Positions 45,911-54,699 are shown, counted from the stretch's first letter. The stretch: DNA of 64,000 bases from DASUKM01 sp036278735 (GCA_036278735.1 DASUKM010000002.1:38131-102130); one strand, 5' to 3'. Notes: generated by a model not told the origin, from the sequence alone. Translations and numbers: made by a program.

Positions 45911-46261
45911 TCAGTTCTCCACGCCAGAGGCGACAACGAGCTTGGTGATCAGTTCCAGCGCCGCCGGCGACAAGCGCACGAATTCCAGCGCCATCACGTA
46001 CCGTGGCGGCAAGGGGGCGGCGGCGATCGGCGTGACCCGCCGGACCCGCACCGTGACGTCGCTCACGTCCTCTTCGTACACGATGCGCATCGTGTGCAGC
46101 GTTTCGAGCAGCAGCGGCACCGCGCCTTCCACCAGCGCGCCCACCGTTCCGAGATTCACGAGCCGCAGCGACTCCGTCGACAGCACCGACACCGCGAGTC
46201 GCCCGAGCACGTCGAAGCGCGTGCTCTGCCGTCGATCGCCAAACCCATGTCCCCGCACCAT
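45911..46261 (-). CDS. PilZ-like protein, degenerate binding motif
   Basis: The 116-residue protein begins MVRGHGFGDRRQSTRFDVLGR, a plausible RxxxR segment, and has NLGTVGALVEG in place of the D/NxSxxG loop. The rest is beta-rich. It resembles PilZ domains but with weaker motifs, so ligand binding is uncertain. It is the first gene of the minus-strand EPS run, with a sigma-54-like site about 155 bp upstream. Confidence 0.6.
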   Translation of the reverse strand: MVRGHGFGDRRQSTRFDVLGRLAVSVLSTESLRLVNLGTVGALVEGAVPLLLETLHTMRIVYEEDVSDVTVRVRRVTPIAAAPLPPRYVMALEFVRLSPAALELITKLVVASGVEN

Positions 46262-46414
46262 GCACAGCCCTCGTGTCGTCGCGCGTCAGCGGCGAGTCGT
46301 CGTTGCATCGCGCATCGGCCGCGGCGCGGGGTTGCGCCGCCAGGACGATCACCGCCCGCCATCGCTTGCGGTCGCGGGCGCCGATGCTCACTGATGATTG
46401 CGGCGTCCCCTTGT

Positions 46415-46429
46415 GCAAAGTCGCGACCA
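46415..46429 (-). promoter_or_regulatory. Sigma-54-like promoter candidate for the EPS operon
   Basis: On the minus strand the sequence reads TGGT followed by 7 bp and TTGCA, with GG-N10-GC spacing. One core base differs from TGGC. The predicted transcript would have a leader of about 140 nt before the first PilZ-like gene. Confidence 0.35.
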
Positions 46430-46678
46430 TGGACGCCTTTCGCGCGCGACGACGGGAATACTCCGCGCCCGACGAGAATTTCCGGCGGCATCGGGCGAGA
46501 AATCCACGGGGATAAGTACCCGTCCGGCAGATTTAAGTCGGAGGATCGGCGCGTTCCGGCGAGTGCCGGCGGCGCGGGAAAAGACCACCACAATCCTGCA
46601 AGTCCGCGAACAAAAGTCTACGGATCCGAGGACTTCTGCCGCACACTGCCAAACTTCCGCCGATTCCACGCCTTTTGT

Positions 46679-46694
46679 CGGCGCATCGTTTGCT
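46679..46694 (+). promoter_or_regulatory. Sigma-54-like promoter candidate for the winged-helix gene
   Basis: CGGC at 46679-46682 and TTGCT at 46690-46694 have GG-N10-GC spacing, and the -12 half is followed by TTT. The first base differs from TGGC. The predicted start lies about 25 nt before the ATG at 46729, allowing for the AGAGGAGG ribosome-binding site. Confidence 0.4.
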
Positions 46695-46728
46695 TTCTCG
46701 ATCGGGAGATCTCTCAGAGGAGGACCGA

Positions 46729-46959
46729 ATGGAGACGCCGGGAGCCGACCTGCTGCTCGCGCGGATCGAAGGGGAGTATCGCGAAATGCCCGGTCTCAAA
46801 CTCACGGTCGCCCAGGCGCGGCGGCTGTGGGGCATCGAGCCGCGTCAGTGCCAGACGCTGCTGACCACGCTCGTCGACCGCCGCGTGCTCGCGGTCACGC
46901 GTGACGGCGCGTTCGTCCGGTGCGTGGCAGGGCCCGGGGTATCGGCCCGCGTCGCCTGA
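46729..46959 (+). CDS. Small winged-helix-like DNA-binding protein (76 aa)
   Basis: The ATG is preceded by AGAGGAGG. The 76-residue product has a helix-turn-helix-like stretch, LTVAQARRLWGIEPRQCQTL, followed by a short wing-like VLAVTRDGAFVRC. This resembles the minimal winged-helix domain in small regulators and in the 3' wing of larger ones. It is divergent from the EPS operon and could regulate it. I do not recognise a named family. Confidence 0.6.
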   Translation: METPGADLLLARIEGEYREMPGLKLTVAQARRLWGIEPRQCQTLLTTLVDRRVLAVTRDGAFVRCVAGPGVSARVA

Positions 46960-46984
46960 CGCGCGCACCACGCCGGCATCATCC

Positions 46985-47005
46985 GTCAGGGCATGACGCC
47001 CTGAC
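46985..47005. terminator. Hairpin between convergent genes, possible bidirectional terminator
   Basis: GTCAGGGC (46985-46992) and GCCCTGAC (46998-47005) form a perfect 8-bp stem with a 5-nt loop in the 70-bp gap between the winged-helix gene and lolD. No T-run follows on either strand. Confidence 0.5.
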
Positions 47006-47029
47006 CCGCACGGGCGGCGCGCCGAGGGG

Positions 47030-47710
47030 TCAGCGCTCTTCCCGCAGCTGCCCTTGTTCGAGCCGGAGCACGCGATCGCACGCGGCCGCGAGCCGCGGGT
47101 TGTGCGTCGCGATGATCGACGTCAGCCCGCGCTCACGGTGCATCTCGTTGAGGAGTCCATGAAGCGTGTCGGCGGTCTGCTCGTCGAGATCGCCCGTGGG
47201 TTCATCGGCCAGGAGCACGGCCGGCCCCATCACCAGCGCCCGGGCGATCGCGACACGCTGCTGCTCGCCCCCCGACAGCATGCCCGGCCGGTGATACAAC
47301 CGCTCGGCGAGCCCGACGCGGGCGAGCAGATCGCGCGCCCGGGCCTCGCGCGTCTCCGCCGGAAGCCGCGCGATGCGCATCGGCATCCCGGTGTTCTCGA
47401 GCGCGGTGAATTCCGGCAGCAGGTGATGGAACTGGAACACGAACCCGATCTGCCGGTTCCGGAACGCGACGACCGCCTCCGGACGCATGGTCGTCAGGTC
47501 GGCGTCGCCGATGCGGATCGTGCCGGTATCGATCGGGTCGAGGCCCCCAAGCACGTGCAGCAGCGTGCTCTTGCCGACGCCGGACGCCCCCACGATCGCC
47601 ACCATCTCTCCGGCGGCGACCGACAGCGACAGGCCGCGCAGGACCGTCAGCCGCGTGGCGCCGACCGCGTACGTCTTGTCGAGACCGGCGACCTCGATGA
47701 ACGCGCTCAC
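47030..47710 (-). CDS. lolD: Lipoprotein-release ABC ATPase LolD
   Basis: The 226-residue ATPase has Walker A GASGVGKST, the Q-loop region FVFQFHHLLPEFTALEN (the HHLLPEF part is typical of LolD), the ABC signature LSGGEQQRVAIARAL and Walker B VLLADEPTGDLDE. It energises the transfer of lipoproteins from the inner membrane to LolA. The GTG start overlaps the stop of the permease gene. Confidence 0.9.
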   Translation of the reverse strand: MSAFIEVAGLDKTYAVGATRLTVLRGLSLSVAAGEMVAIVGASGVGKSTLLHVLGGLDPIDTGTIRIGDADLTTMRPEAVVAFRNRQIGFVFQFHHLLPEFTALENTGMPMRIARLPAETREARARDLLARVGLAERLYHRPGMLSGGEQQRVAIARALVMGPAVLLADEPTGDLDEQTADTLHGLLNEMHRERGLTSIIATHNPRLAAACDRVLRLEQGQLREER

Positions 47711-48939
47711 TGGTACCTGAGCGCCTGTGCCGGATCCAGCCGGGCGGCCTGGCGCGACGGGTAGATGGTGGCGACGAAGCAGATCAAGATGGCCGTCCCG
47801 ACCACGACGGCGAAGTCGAGCGGCAGCAGCGTGAACGGCACGTACGAAATCTGATAGACGTCGACCGGGACGTGAATCAGCCTGTACCGATCGAGCACCT
47901 CAATCAGGACGGTGCCGGCCACGGCGCCGGCCGCCGTGCCGGCCAGTCCGATGATGAGTCCCTGCAGCACGAAGATGCGGCGGATGCTCCCCGCCGACGC
48001 CCCCATCGTCTTGAGGATGGCGATGTCGCGGCTCTTCTCCATCACGAGCAGGACGAGCGACGCGATGATGTTGAGCGCCGCGACCATCACGATCAAGCCG
48101 ATGGTGATCGAGATGGCCATTTTCTCGAGCCAGAGCGCCGAGAACAGCGACTTGTTCAGATCGGCCCAGTCCTGCGCGACGTAGTCGGATCCCAGACGCA
48201 CCGGGATCGCATCGGCGACCCCCCGCGCCCTGAACAGGTCGTCGAGGCGGAGCTGGATGAAGTCGGGCTTGTCCTTGTCGAACAGCCGCTCGGCCACGTG
48301 GAGATCGACGAAGCCGTATTCGCTGTCGAATTCGTACAGCCCGAGCTGAAAGATCCCGGCCACCTCGAAGGTGCGGGTCCGGGGCATGAGCCCGAGCGGC
48401 GAGAGCGTGCCTTCGGGCGTGAGCAGCCGGGCGCTGTCCCCCACCTGCACGCCGAGCGAGGCGGCGAGATCCTTGCCGAGCACGATTCCATCCATCTGGT
48501 CCGGGCCGGCGCGCAGCCCGGCGAGACTGCCCGCGATCATCGCTTTCCGGATGTCGGTCACGCTCGGTTCGAGCCCCGGATCGATCCCCTTGACGGTGAT
48601 GAAGGCGGGGGTCCCCTTCGCGCTCTCGGCGATCGCCTTGTCGAGGATGGCGGGCGCCGCGCCGACGACGTGCGGCACCGAGCGCAGCTTGCGAACCTCG
48701 GCGGGATAGTCCGTCAGGCCGTCGCCGGTCTTGAACACATACACGTGCGCGGTCGCGCCGACCAGCCGGTCGCGCAACTCGCCCTGCAGCCCCGTCATCA
48801 GCGCGAGCGCGATGAGGAGCGCCATCACCCCCACCATGACCCCCAGGCCGGAAATCAGCGAGATCAGCGAGATGAACGCCTGCTTGCGGCGCGCGAGCAG
48901 GTAGCGCGTGGCGACGAACAGTTCGAAAGGCACGGCCAT
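47707..48939 (-). CDS. lolC: Lipoprotein-release ABC permease LolC/LolE
   Basis: The 410-residue protein has an N-terminal transmembrane segment preceded by FELFVATRYLLARRKQAFIS, a large periplasmic domain (about residues 45-265) and three more transmembrane segments ending in TIYPSRQAARLDPAQALRY, the MacB/FtsX-type C-terminus. It may serve both LolC and LolE roles as a homodimer, since only one permease gene is present. The long open frame upstream is a shadow of lysS. Confidence 0.85.
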   Translation of the reverse strand: MAVPFELFVATRYLLARRKQAFISLISLISGLGVMVGVMALLIALALMTGLQGELRDRLVGATAHVYVFKTGDGLTDYPAEVRKLRSVPHVVGAAPAILDKAIAESAKGTPAFITVKGIDPGLEPSVTDIRKAMIAGSLAGLRAGPDQMDGIVLGKDLAASLGVQVGDSARLLTPEGTLSPLGLMPRTRTFEVAGIFQLGLYEFDSEYGFVDLHVAERLFDKDKPDFIQLRLDDLFRARGVADAIPVRLGSDYVAQDWADLNKSLFSALWLEKMAISITIGLIVMVAALNIIASLVLLVMEKSRDIAILKTMGASAGSIRRIFVLQGLIIGLAGTAAGAVAGTVLIEVLDRYRLIHVPVDVYQISYVPFTLLPLDFAVVVGTAILICFVATIYPSRQAARLDPAQALRYQ

Positions 48940-48941
48940 CT

Positions 48942-50447
48942 TCAGGCGCGCGGACGCATCAGCGGAAAGAGGATCACGTCGCGAATCGAGGGGCTGTTGG
49001 TCAGCAGCATCACGAGGCGATCGATCCCGACCCCCTCCCCGCCGGTGGGGGGCAGGCCGTACTCGAGCGCCCGGAGATAGTCCTCGTCCATCGCGTGCGC
49101 CTCCTGGTCGCCCGCGGCCTTCGCGGCGAACTGGGCCTCGAACCGGCGCCGCTGCTCGACGGGATCGTTCAGCTCGCTGAAGGCGTTGGCGACCTCGAAG
49201 CCGCCGATGTACAGCTCGAAGCGCTCCACCGTCTCGGGATCGTCCGGCTTCTGCTTGGAGAGCGGCGAGACCTCCGTCGGAAAATCGTAGACGAACGTCG
49301 GCTGGATCAGGCTGTCCTCGTTGAGCCGCTCGAAGATCTCGGCGGCGATTTTGCCGGCGCCCCATGCGGGCTGGAGCTCGAGCCCGAGCCGCCGCGCGAC
49401 GTCCGCCGCGCGATCGCGATCGCGCAGGTCGCCGTGGGCGACCGGCGCCCCGAGGCGGGCCGCGGCCGAAACCGCCGCCCCCTCGCGGAGCGAGACGCGG
49501 CGATACGGCGGCGCGAGGGAGATGTCGTGCGCGCCGAAGCGGATCCGATCCGTCCCCACGGCGGCCCGGGCCACCTCCGACAGCATCTCCTCGGTCATCG
49601 CCATCAGCTCGCCGTATTCGCTGTACGCCTGATAAAACTCGAGCATCGTGAACTCGGGATTGTGCTGGGTCGAGATCCCCTCGTTGCGGAAGTTCCGGTT
49701 GATCTCGTAGACCCGCTCGATCCCGCCGACGACCAGCCGCTTCAGATACAGCTCCGGCGCGATGCGCAGGAACAGCGTGAGGTCGAGCGCGTTGTGGTGC
49801 GTGACGAACGGCCGCGCGAGCGCCCCCCCGGCGATCGGCTGCATCATCGGCGTCTCGACCTCCAGATACCCGCGCGCGTCCAGAAAGCGCCTGAGCGCCG
49901 CGAGGACGCGGCTGCGCACCTCGAACACCCGCCGCGCGTCCGGATTGACGATGAGGTCGAGGTACCGCTGGCGATACCGGATCTCGATGTCCTGGAGGCC
50001 GTGCCACTTTTCGGGCAGCGGAACGAAGCACTTGGCCAGGAACTCCAGACGCGAGGCCCAGATCGTCAGCTCGTTCGTCTTCGTCCGGAACAGATGCCCC
50101 GCGACACCGACGAAGTCGCCGAAATCGAGCAGCTTCAGCACCGCGAAATCGCGTTCGCTGAGCGCGTCCTTCCGCAGATAGACCTGAATGGCGGCGACGC
50201 CGTCGGCCAGCACCAGGAAATTCGCTTTGCCGAAACTGCGGATCGCCACGATCCGGCCGGCCGTCGTCGTCTCGATGCGCTCCGCCTCGAGCGCCTCGGC
50301 ATGTCGCGGGCTGTAGGCCTCGACGAGCGCCTGAATCGTGTGTGTGCGCGCGAACGCGTGCGGGTACGGATCGACGCCGAGGCGGATCAGCTCGTCGAAA
50401 TTGGCGCGGCGCTGCCGCAGCAGGTCGGACTCGTGGTCGTCTGTCAT
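48942..50447 (-). CDS. lysS: Lysyl-tRNA synthetase, class II
   Basis: The 501-residue enzyme has an N-terminal OB-fold (AGRIVAIRSFGKANFLVL) and a class II catalytic domain. Motif 1 is near VLAALRRFLDARGYLEVETPMM, motif 2 is RNEGISTQHNPEFTMLEF (the FRNE core), and motif 3 is in GGEGVGIDRLVMLLT. It charges tRNA-Lys. The stop is 3 nt from the lolC start, suggesting a shared transcript with nusB and ribH upstream. Confidence 0.93.
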   Translation of the reverse strand: MTDDHESDLLRQRRANFDELIRLGVDPYPHAFARTHTIQALVEAYSPRHAEALEAERIETTTAGRIVAIRSFGKANFLVLADGVAAIQVYLRKDALSERDFAVLKLLDFGDFVGVAGHLFRTKTNELTIWASRLEFLAKCFVPLPEKWHGLQDIEIRYRQRYLDLIVNPDARRVFEVRSRVLAALRRFLDARGYLEVETPMMQPIAGGALARPFVTHHNALDLTLFLRIAPELYLKRLVVGGIERVYEINRNFRNEGISTQHNPEFTMLEFYQAYSEYGELMAMTEEMLSEVARAAVGTDRIRFGAHDISLAPPYRRVSLREGAAVSAAARLGAPVAHGDLRDRDRAADVARRLGLELQPAWGAGKIAAEIFERLNEDSLIQPTFVYDFPTEVSPLSKQKPDDPETVERFELYIGGFEVANAFSELNDPVEQRRRFEAQFAAKAAGDQEAHAMDEDYLRALEYGLPPTGGEGVGIDRLVMLLTNSPSIRDVILFPLMRPRA

Positions 50448-50881
50448 GCGCGCTTCAGCGTCTTCCGAACGGCGTCGAGAACCCCGTTGATGAACGGCAC
50501 CGGCTCCTCGCCGCTGAACGTGCGCGCGAGTTCCAGGGCTTCGTTGATGACCACGGTCGCGGGCGTCGCCGGGTCGGCCAGCAGCTCGGCAATCCCGAGC
50601 CGCAGCACCAGCCTGTCGATCACGGCCATCCGTTCCAGCCGCCAGTTGCGTGCGTGCGCCGCGATGAGGCCGTCGGCCTCGGCCACGTGCGCGATCGTCG
50701 CGCGCACGAGACCGTTCGCGAACGCGCGCGCCTCGCCGGGCACCGCGCCATCGGGATCGCGCGACGGCCAGTACGTGGCGAACGCTTCCTCGGCGCTGGC
50801 GCGGCCGACTTCCCACTGATACAGCATCTGCAGCGCCGCTTCGCGCGCCGCGTGCCGCGCGACGCCGTCGAGCGCGGTCAT
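50444..50881 (-). CDS. nusB: Transcription antitermination factor NusB
   Basis: The 145-residue protein has the NusB features ARHAAREAALQMLYQWEVG at the N-terminus and LRLGIAELL and VVINEALELARTFSGEEPVPFINGVLD at the C-terminus. It binds BoxA RNA with NusE for rRNA antitermination. The gene overlaps ribH by 4 nt and lysS by 4 nt, the common ribH-nusB arrangement. Confidence 0.93.
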   Translation of the reverse strand: MTALDGVARHAAREAALQMLYQWEVGRASAEEAFATYWPSRDPDGAVPGEARAFANGLVRATIAHVAEADGLIAAHARNWRLERMAVIDRLVLRLGIAELLADPATPATVVINEALELARTFSGEEPVPFINGVLDAVRKTLKRA

Positions 50882-51372
50882 GCGCGGATCCCGGACGGAC
50901 GGCCCATCGCGCGACACAGCGCGGCCATCTCGATGGCGGCCGCGGCCGCTTCGCGACCCTTGTTGTCCGGACCGTCGCCCGCGCGTTCGAGCGCCTGTTC
51001 GCGGGTGTCGGTCGTGAGGACGCCAAAGGCGCACGGGATGCCGGTGGCGGTCGCGACAGCGGTGATGCCGTGCGCGGCCGCCGATGCGATGTAATCGAAA
51101 TGCGGGGTCGCGCCGCGGATGAGGCAGCCGAGACAGACGACCGCGTCGTACCGGCCGGTCGCCGCGGCGGCCCGGGCCGCCTGCGGAATTTCGAACGCCC
51201 CGGGCACCGCGAGCACGTCGACCGCGTCGGCGCGGGCGCCGGCCTCGCGCAGCGCCGCCACCGCGCCGTCGCGCAGTCGATCGGTCACGAACGCATTGAA
51301 GCGCGCGACGACGACCGCAAAGCGGAAGGAGGACGCGTCGCCGGGCGCCGCCGCCTCGCCTGCGTGCCGCAT
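50878..51372 (-). CDS. ribH: 6,7-dimethyl-8-ribityllumazine synthase
   Basis: The 164-residue enzyme has the typical motifs VVARFNAFVTDRLRDGA, VPGAFEIPQAARA (substrate pocket), CLIRGATPHFDYIASAAAHG and GVLTTDTREQALERAG. The His in TPHFDYI is the catalytic base. It makes the penultimate intermediate of riboflavin. It heads the ribH-nusB-lysS-lolCD string. Confidence 0.95.
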   Translation of the reverse strand: MRHAGEAAAPGDASSFRFAVVVARFNAFVTDRLRDGAVAALREAGARADAVDVLAVPGAFEIPQAARAAAATGRYDAVVCLGCLIRGATPHFDYIASAAAHGITAVATATGIPCAFGVLTTDTREQALERAGDGPDNKGREAAAAAIEMAALCRAMGRPSGIRA

Positions 51373-51375
51373 CGC

Positions 51376-52158
51376 TCAGCGACCCGTGAACGCGGGGGCG
51401 CGCTTTTCGAGAAACGCACGGGTGCCTTCGCGCATGTCGTCCGTGCTCGCGACGAGGCCGAACAGGGTCGCTTCGAACACCTGCGCCTGCCCAAGCGGCA
51501 TGTCAGCCCCCTGGTTGACCGCCTCGAGGATGTAGCGCACCGCGATCGGCGCCTTCGCGGCGAGCGTCGCGGCCAGCTTCAACGCCTCGGTGCGCAACTC
51601 TGGCGCGGGCACGACCCGGTTGACGAGCCCGAGACGGTGCGCTTCCGGCGCGGGGACCGGATCGCCGGTCAACAGCAGTTCGAGGGCGCGCCCCTTGCCC
51701 ACCAGCCGCGTGAGGCGCTGCGTCCCGGCAAAACCCGGAATGATCCCGAGATTGATTTCCGGCTGACCCAGCCGGGCCGTCTCCGACGCGACACGCAGCG
51801 TGCAGGCCATCGCCAGCTCGCACCCGCCGCCGAGCGCATAGCCGTTGATCGCCGCAATCACGGGCTTTCCCATATGCTCGATCAGATCGAGCACGTGCTG
51901 ACCGCGGCGCGCGTGCTCGCGCCCCGCCGCCGGCGTCTGGACCGCCAGCTCGCCGATGTCCGCCCCGGCGACGAACGCCTTGTCGCCCGCCCCCGTCAGC
52001 ACGACTGCTCTGACGCCCTCGTCGTGCGCGAGGGCGAGGATCGCCTGTCGCAGCTCGTCGAGCGTCTGGCTGTTCAGCGCGTTGAGAACCCTGGGCCGAT
52101 TGATGGTGAGGATCGCGACGGCACCGTCGCGCTCGAGCAGAAGATTGTCAAACGTCAT
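51376..52158 (-). CDS. Enoyl-CoA hydratase/isomerase (crotonase family)
   Basis: The 260-residue protein has the oxyanion-hole segments FVAGADIGEL and NGYALGGGCELAMAC, and the C-terminal AFLEKRAPAFTGR common in short-chain enoyl-CoA hydratases. It probably hydrates crotonyl-CoA-like substrates in beta-oxidation. I chose the ATG at 52158; the extra N-terminal 21 codons overlap the VanZ-like gene. Confidence 0.88.
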   Translation of the reverse strand: MTFDNLLLERDGAVAILTINRPRVLNALNSQTLDELRQAILALAHDEGVRAVVLTGAGDKAFVAGADIGELAVQTPAAGREHARRGQHVLDLIEHMGKPVIAAINGYALGGGCELAMACTLRVASETARLGQPEINLGIIPGFAGTQRLTRLVGKGRALELLLTGDPVPAPEAHRLGLVNRVVPAPELRTEALKLAATLAAKAPIAVRYILEAVNQGADMPLGQAQVFEATLFGLVASTDDMREGTRAFLEKRAPAFTGR

Positions 52159-52549
52159 GATCGCGGTCTGCAGAGGGCCGCTTGCGCCCGGTGTCGAGTA
52201 TACCCCACAGCCCCGCCGCACAGGCGGCGAGCGCGGCGCCGGTCGCGTCGGCGACCACGTCGTGCACGTCGGGGGTCCGGCCCGGCACGAACGCCTGGTG
52301 GAATTCGTCGGTGATCCCGTAGACCGTCGCGATCAGGATGGTCAACAGCACCGCGCGCCAGGTGACGCCGCGCCACCGCCCGCGCGCGAGCGCGCGGAGC
52401 ACGAGGGCCCCGAGAATCGCATAACCAATCCCGTGGCCGGTCTTGTCGGACATGCCGCCGGGCAGCGCGCTCAGATTGGGAATCGAGGAGGCCATGAAGA
52501 TGATCGCCATCTGGACGACGGCCGGCCCCCACAACCAGAGGCGCGTCAC
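52148..52549 (-). CDS. VanZ-family membrane protein
   Basis: The 133-residue protein has four hydrophobic segments and the VanZ motif TDEFHQAFVPGRTPDVHDVVAD near residues 80-100 (shown in two pieces in the protein: TDEFHQAF and GRTPDVHDV). Related proteins give low-level teicoplanin tolerance or act in envelope biology, but the family's general function is unknown. The GTG start overlaps the next upstream gene's stop. Confidence 0.85.
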   Translation of the reverse strand: MTRLWLWGPAVVQMAIIFMASSIPNLSALPGGMSDKTGHGIGYAILGALVLRALARGRWRGVTWRAVLLTILIATVYGITDEFHQAFVPGRTPDVHDVVADATGAALAACAAGLWGILDTGRKRPSADRDHDV

Positions 52550-52719
52550 AGCGGGAACGGATACATGAGCCAGCCGAGCACGAGCGCCGTCACGATGAAC
52601 GCGCCGAACATCACGCCGCCGGTCCGCGCCTGTTCGCGCGGCGTATCGCGCAGGAGCACGGCAAAGACGATCGACACGAGCAGCGCGAACAGGACCATCA
52701 GGAGGAAGTGGCTCGTCAC
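52546..52719 (-). CDS. Small two-helix membrane protein (57 aa)
   Basis: The GTG start overlaps the stop of the DUF6677-like gene (GTGA), which supports it being real. The 57-residue product has hydrophobic stretches at about residues 5-22 and 38-54, with a charged RDTPREQAR loop between them. No family is recognised; it is probably co-expressed with its neighbour. Confidence 0.55.
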   Translation of the reverse strand: MTSHFLLMVLFALLVSIVFAVLLRDTPREQARTGGVMFGAFIVTALVLGWLMYPFPL

Positions 52720-53126
52720 TTCCGCCCCGCCGCGATGTCGAAGGCGTCGAGGATCACCAGAAAATTCAACAGACCCGCCACCATCAGGAACGTGTTGCCG
52801 TACTCGTAGCCGGCGGCGGTCACCGTACCGGCGCCCAGGTCCAGGAGATGCGCGAGCCCGAACGGCAGCCCGAGCCCACGATCCGCAAGCGCGCCGAGGA
52901 ACACGAGCGGCTCCGAAAGCTGCAGCGGAAAGAGCCGCCCTTCCAGCCACAGCCCGACGACGAACATCGCCGAGAGGACGATCAGAAAGACGATGCCCTT
53001 GGAGCGACGCCCCAGCCAGAGATGGCCGGCCCCGGGAATCAACCATCCGGCGACGCACACGAGCGCGAGCGTGCCAGGCTCGGCGGCCACGCGGGGACGC
53101 TCGGCGGCGGTCGATTTTGGACTCAT
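52716..53126 (-). CDS. DUF6677-like multi-pass membrane protein
   Basis: The 136-residue protein has about four hydrophobic segments and an early GAGHLWLGRRSKGIVFL motif of the kind seen in TM2/DUF6677-like families. It is preceded by a Pro/Ala/Lys-rich N-terminal 20 residues. No function is known. It precedes a 57-residue membrane protein and the VanZ-like gene. Confidence 0.65.
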   Translation of the reverse strand: MSPKSTAAERPRVAAEPGTLALVCVAGWLIPGAGHLWLGRRSKGIVFLIVLSAMFVVGLWLEGRLFPLQLSEPLVFLGALADRGLGLPFGLAHLLDLGAGTVTAAGYEYGNTFLMVAGLLNFLVILDAFDIAAGRK

Positions 53127-53184
53127 CAGCCTGTGATGATAGCAGAGGGGCAGCCTCCAGCCTCCAGCTGCCCGCTTCCAGGGA

Positions 53185-53652
53185 TCAGATCCGGGTCCGG
53201 ATCGGACGGGGCTCGACCATCAGGCCAATCACGACCCACGCCGCCGCACACCCGAGCGGAATCGCGGCGATCGCTCGCGCCAGATTCGACGGATACATCC
53301 ATCCCGCCCGTTCGACCGCGACGGTGAACACGGTGGGGATCGCGGCCGCCGCCAACAGCAGTCGTGTCTGGCGGCTCGACGCCGCGTCGCGCGCAAACGC
53401 CAGCGCCAGCATGCCGCCGATCATCGCCGACGCATAGAGTCCGGCACAGCGCGCGCACACGGGCAGCGTCCGCCCCGCCAGCGCGAACGAGCGTTCCGGC
53501 CGCTGGTGGCACACGAAACCCGCCGCGGCGTACACCAACGCACCGGCCGTCGCGATTGCCTGATCGGAAGAGGCCACCGCCACGGGGGCCCACAACAGGG
53601 CCGCGAGCCACACGAACAGGGCGGCCACGAGCAGGCGCGCCAGACCAGACAT
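53185..53652 (-). CDS. DUF2085-like membrane protein
   Basis: The 155-residue protein has about four hydrophobic segments and two conserved Cys motifs, GFVCHQRPERSF and VCARCAGLY, which are the hallmark of DUF2085. The cysteines may bind a metal or cofactor. Function is unknown. Confidence 0.8.
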   Translation of the reverse strand: MSGLARLLVAALFVWLAALLWAPVAVASSDQAIATAGALVYAAAGFVCHQRPERSFALAGRTLPVCARCAGLYASAMIGGMLALAFARDAASSRQTRLLLAAAAIPTVFTVAVERAGWMYPSNLARAIAAIPLGCAAAWVVIGLMVEPRPIRTRI

Positions 53653-53721
53653 CCTGTCATTCTGCCACCACCGGACGATGCACGGTGTGGTTTTGGGGTT
53701 CCGGGAAGCTGGCCGGAGACG

Positions 53722-54699
53722 TTATCGCGATCGTCCGCGCGACTCGGCGACCGTGGCCGGCGCGCTGCTCGCGACGTACCCCAACCGGGTCCTCGAGGTG
53801 ACGCGCGGACGCGAGACCACCTGCACGACGACGCGACGGAAGCGGCCGTCGAGCTGGCTGTCCCCGGGGACGTACCCGATCGAGTATTGATTCGCGAGCT
53901 CGGAAGCGATCCTGGCGTAGATGGTTTTCAGGTCTCCGGCGTCGGCCGGAAAGAACGCTTCGGCGCCGGTCTCGCGCGCCAGCGTCTGCAGCGAGAACTG
54001 CGCTTCGTTCAAGTACCGGTGTCCGTGGTTCTTCAGGGCGGCCTCGAGGTCGTCGCTCGATTCGAGACCGATGGGGTAAATGCTCACGCCCGTCTGCCGG
54101 GCCAGCATGCGCACGTCGTCGAACCCGACGAGGCTGGCGGTGTCCTCGCCGTCGGACAGCACGGCGATCGCCTGCCGGCGTACCTGGCCGGCCTGCCGCG
54201 CGGTGCGGCCGAACTCTTTCAGCGCGATGTAGATCGCATCGTCGAGCGCGGTCGCGCCGTGCGCCTGGGTGCTGAGCACCGCCGTCTCGAGCGCCGCGCG
54301 ATCGGTCGTGAGCGCCTGGAGCATCGCGACGTGATCGCTGAAGGCGACGACCGCGCCGCGATCGCCCGGCCGCAGCGTCCTCAGGAACCCGAGCGCCGCC
54401 TCGTGCACGGTGGCCATCTTGTCGGTCATGCTCGCGCTCGTGTCGAGCAGCACGATGAGGTCGATCGGAACGGCGCTCGATTCGAAGAACTCCACCTTCT
54501 GGGGCACGCCGTCTTCGTACACGGCGAAGTCAGACGCCTGGAGTCCGCTCACGTAGTGCGACGAGGCGTCGACGACCGACACGTTGAGGGCGACGAGATT
54601 CGCGCGGCTGTGAAACAGCGGGACCTGGGGCGCGCCGGTCTGGGCCGCGGCCGGAGCGGCCGCGAGGACGAGCATCGCCAGCACACGCGCGCAGCGCAT
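53722..54699 (-). CDS. Secreted VWFA protein of the type common in Acidobacteriota
   Basis: The 325-residue protein has a signal peptide ending near APAAAQTG. An N-terminal beta domain, ANLVALNVSVVDASSHYVSG, precedes a von Willebrand A domain with the MIDAS motif DTSAS (in VLLDTSASMTD) and later LSDGEDTAS. The pattern fits the VWFA-related acidobacterial domain family (from memory). It likely binds metal-dependent ligands outside the cell. A GTG three nt upstream is an alternative start; a GGAGGAA lies at proper distance. Confidence 0.8.
   Translation of the reverse strand: MRCARVLAMLVLAAAPAAAQTGAPQVPLFHSRANLVALNVSVVDASSHYVSGLQASDFAVYEDGVPQKVEFFESSAVPIDLIVLLDTSASMTDKMATVHEAALGFLRTLRPGDRGAVVAFSDHVAMLQALTTDRAALETAVLSTQAHGATALDDAIYIALKEFGRTARQAGQVRRQAIAVLSDGEDTASLVGFDDVRMLARQTGVSIYPIGLESSDDLEAALKNHGHRYLNEAQFSLQTLARETGAEAFFPADAGDLKTIYARIASELANQYSIGYVPGDSQLDGRFRRVVVQVVSRPRVTSRTRLGYVASSAPATVAESRGRSR

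Larger units (their letters stand above)
46262..46728. other. 467-bp divergent control region
   Basis: This gap lies between the minus-strand EPS operon and the plus-strand winged-helix gene. It contains one sigma-54-like site in each direction (46415-46429 and 46679-46694). Weak open frames crossing it have no good codon pattern or ribosome-binding site. No RNA gene was recognised. Confidence 0.5.
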
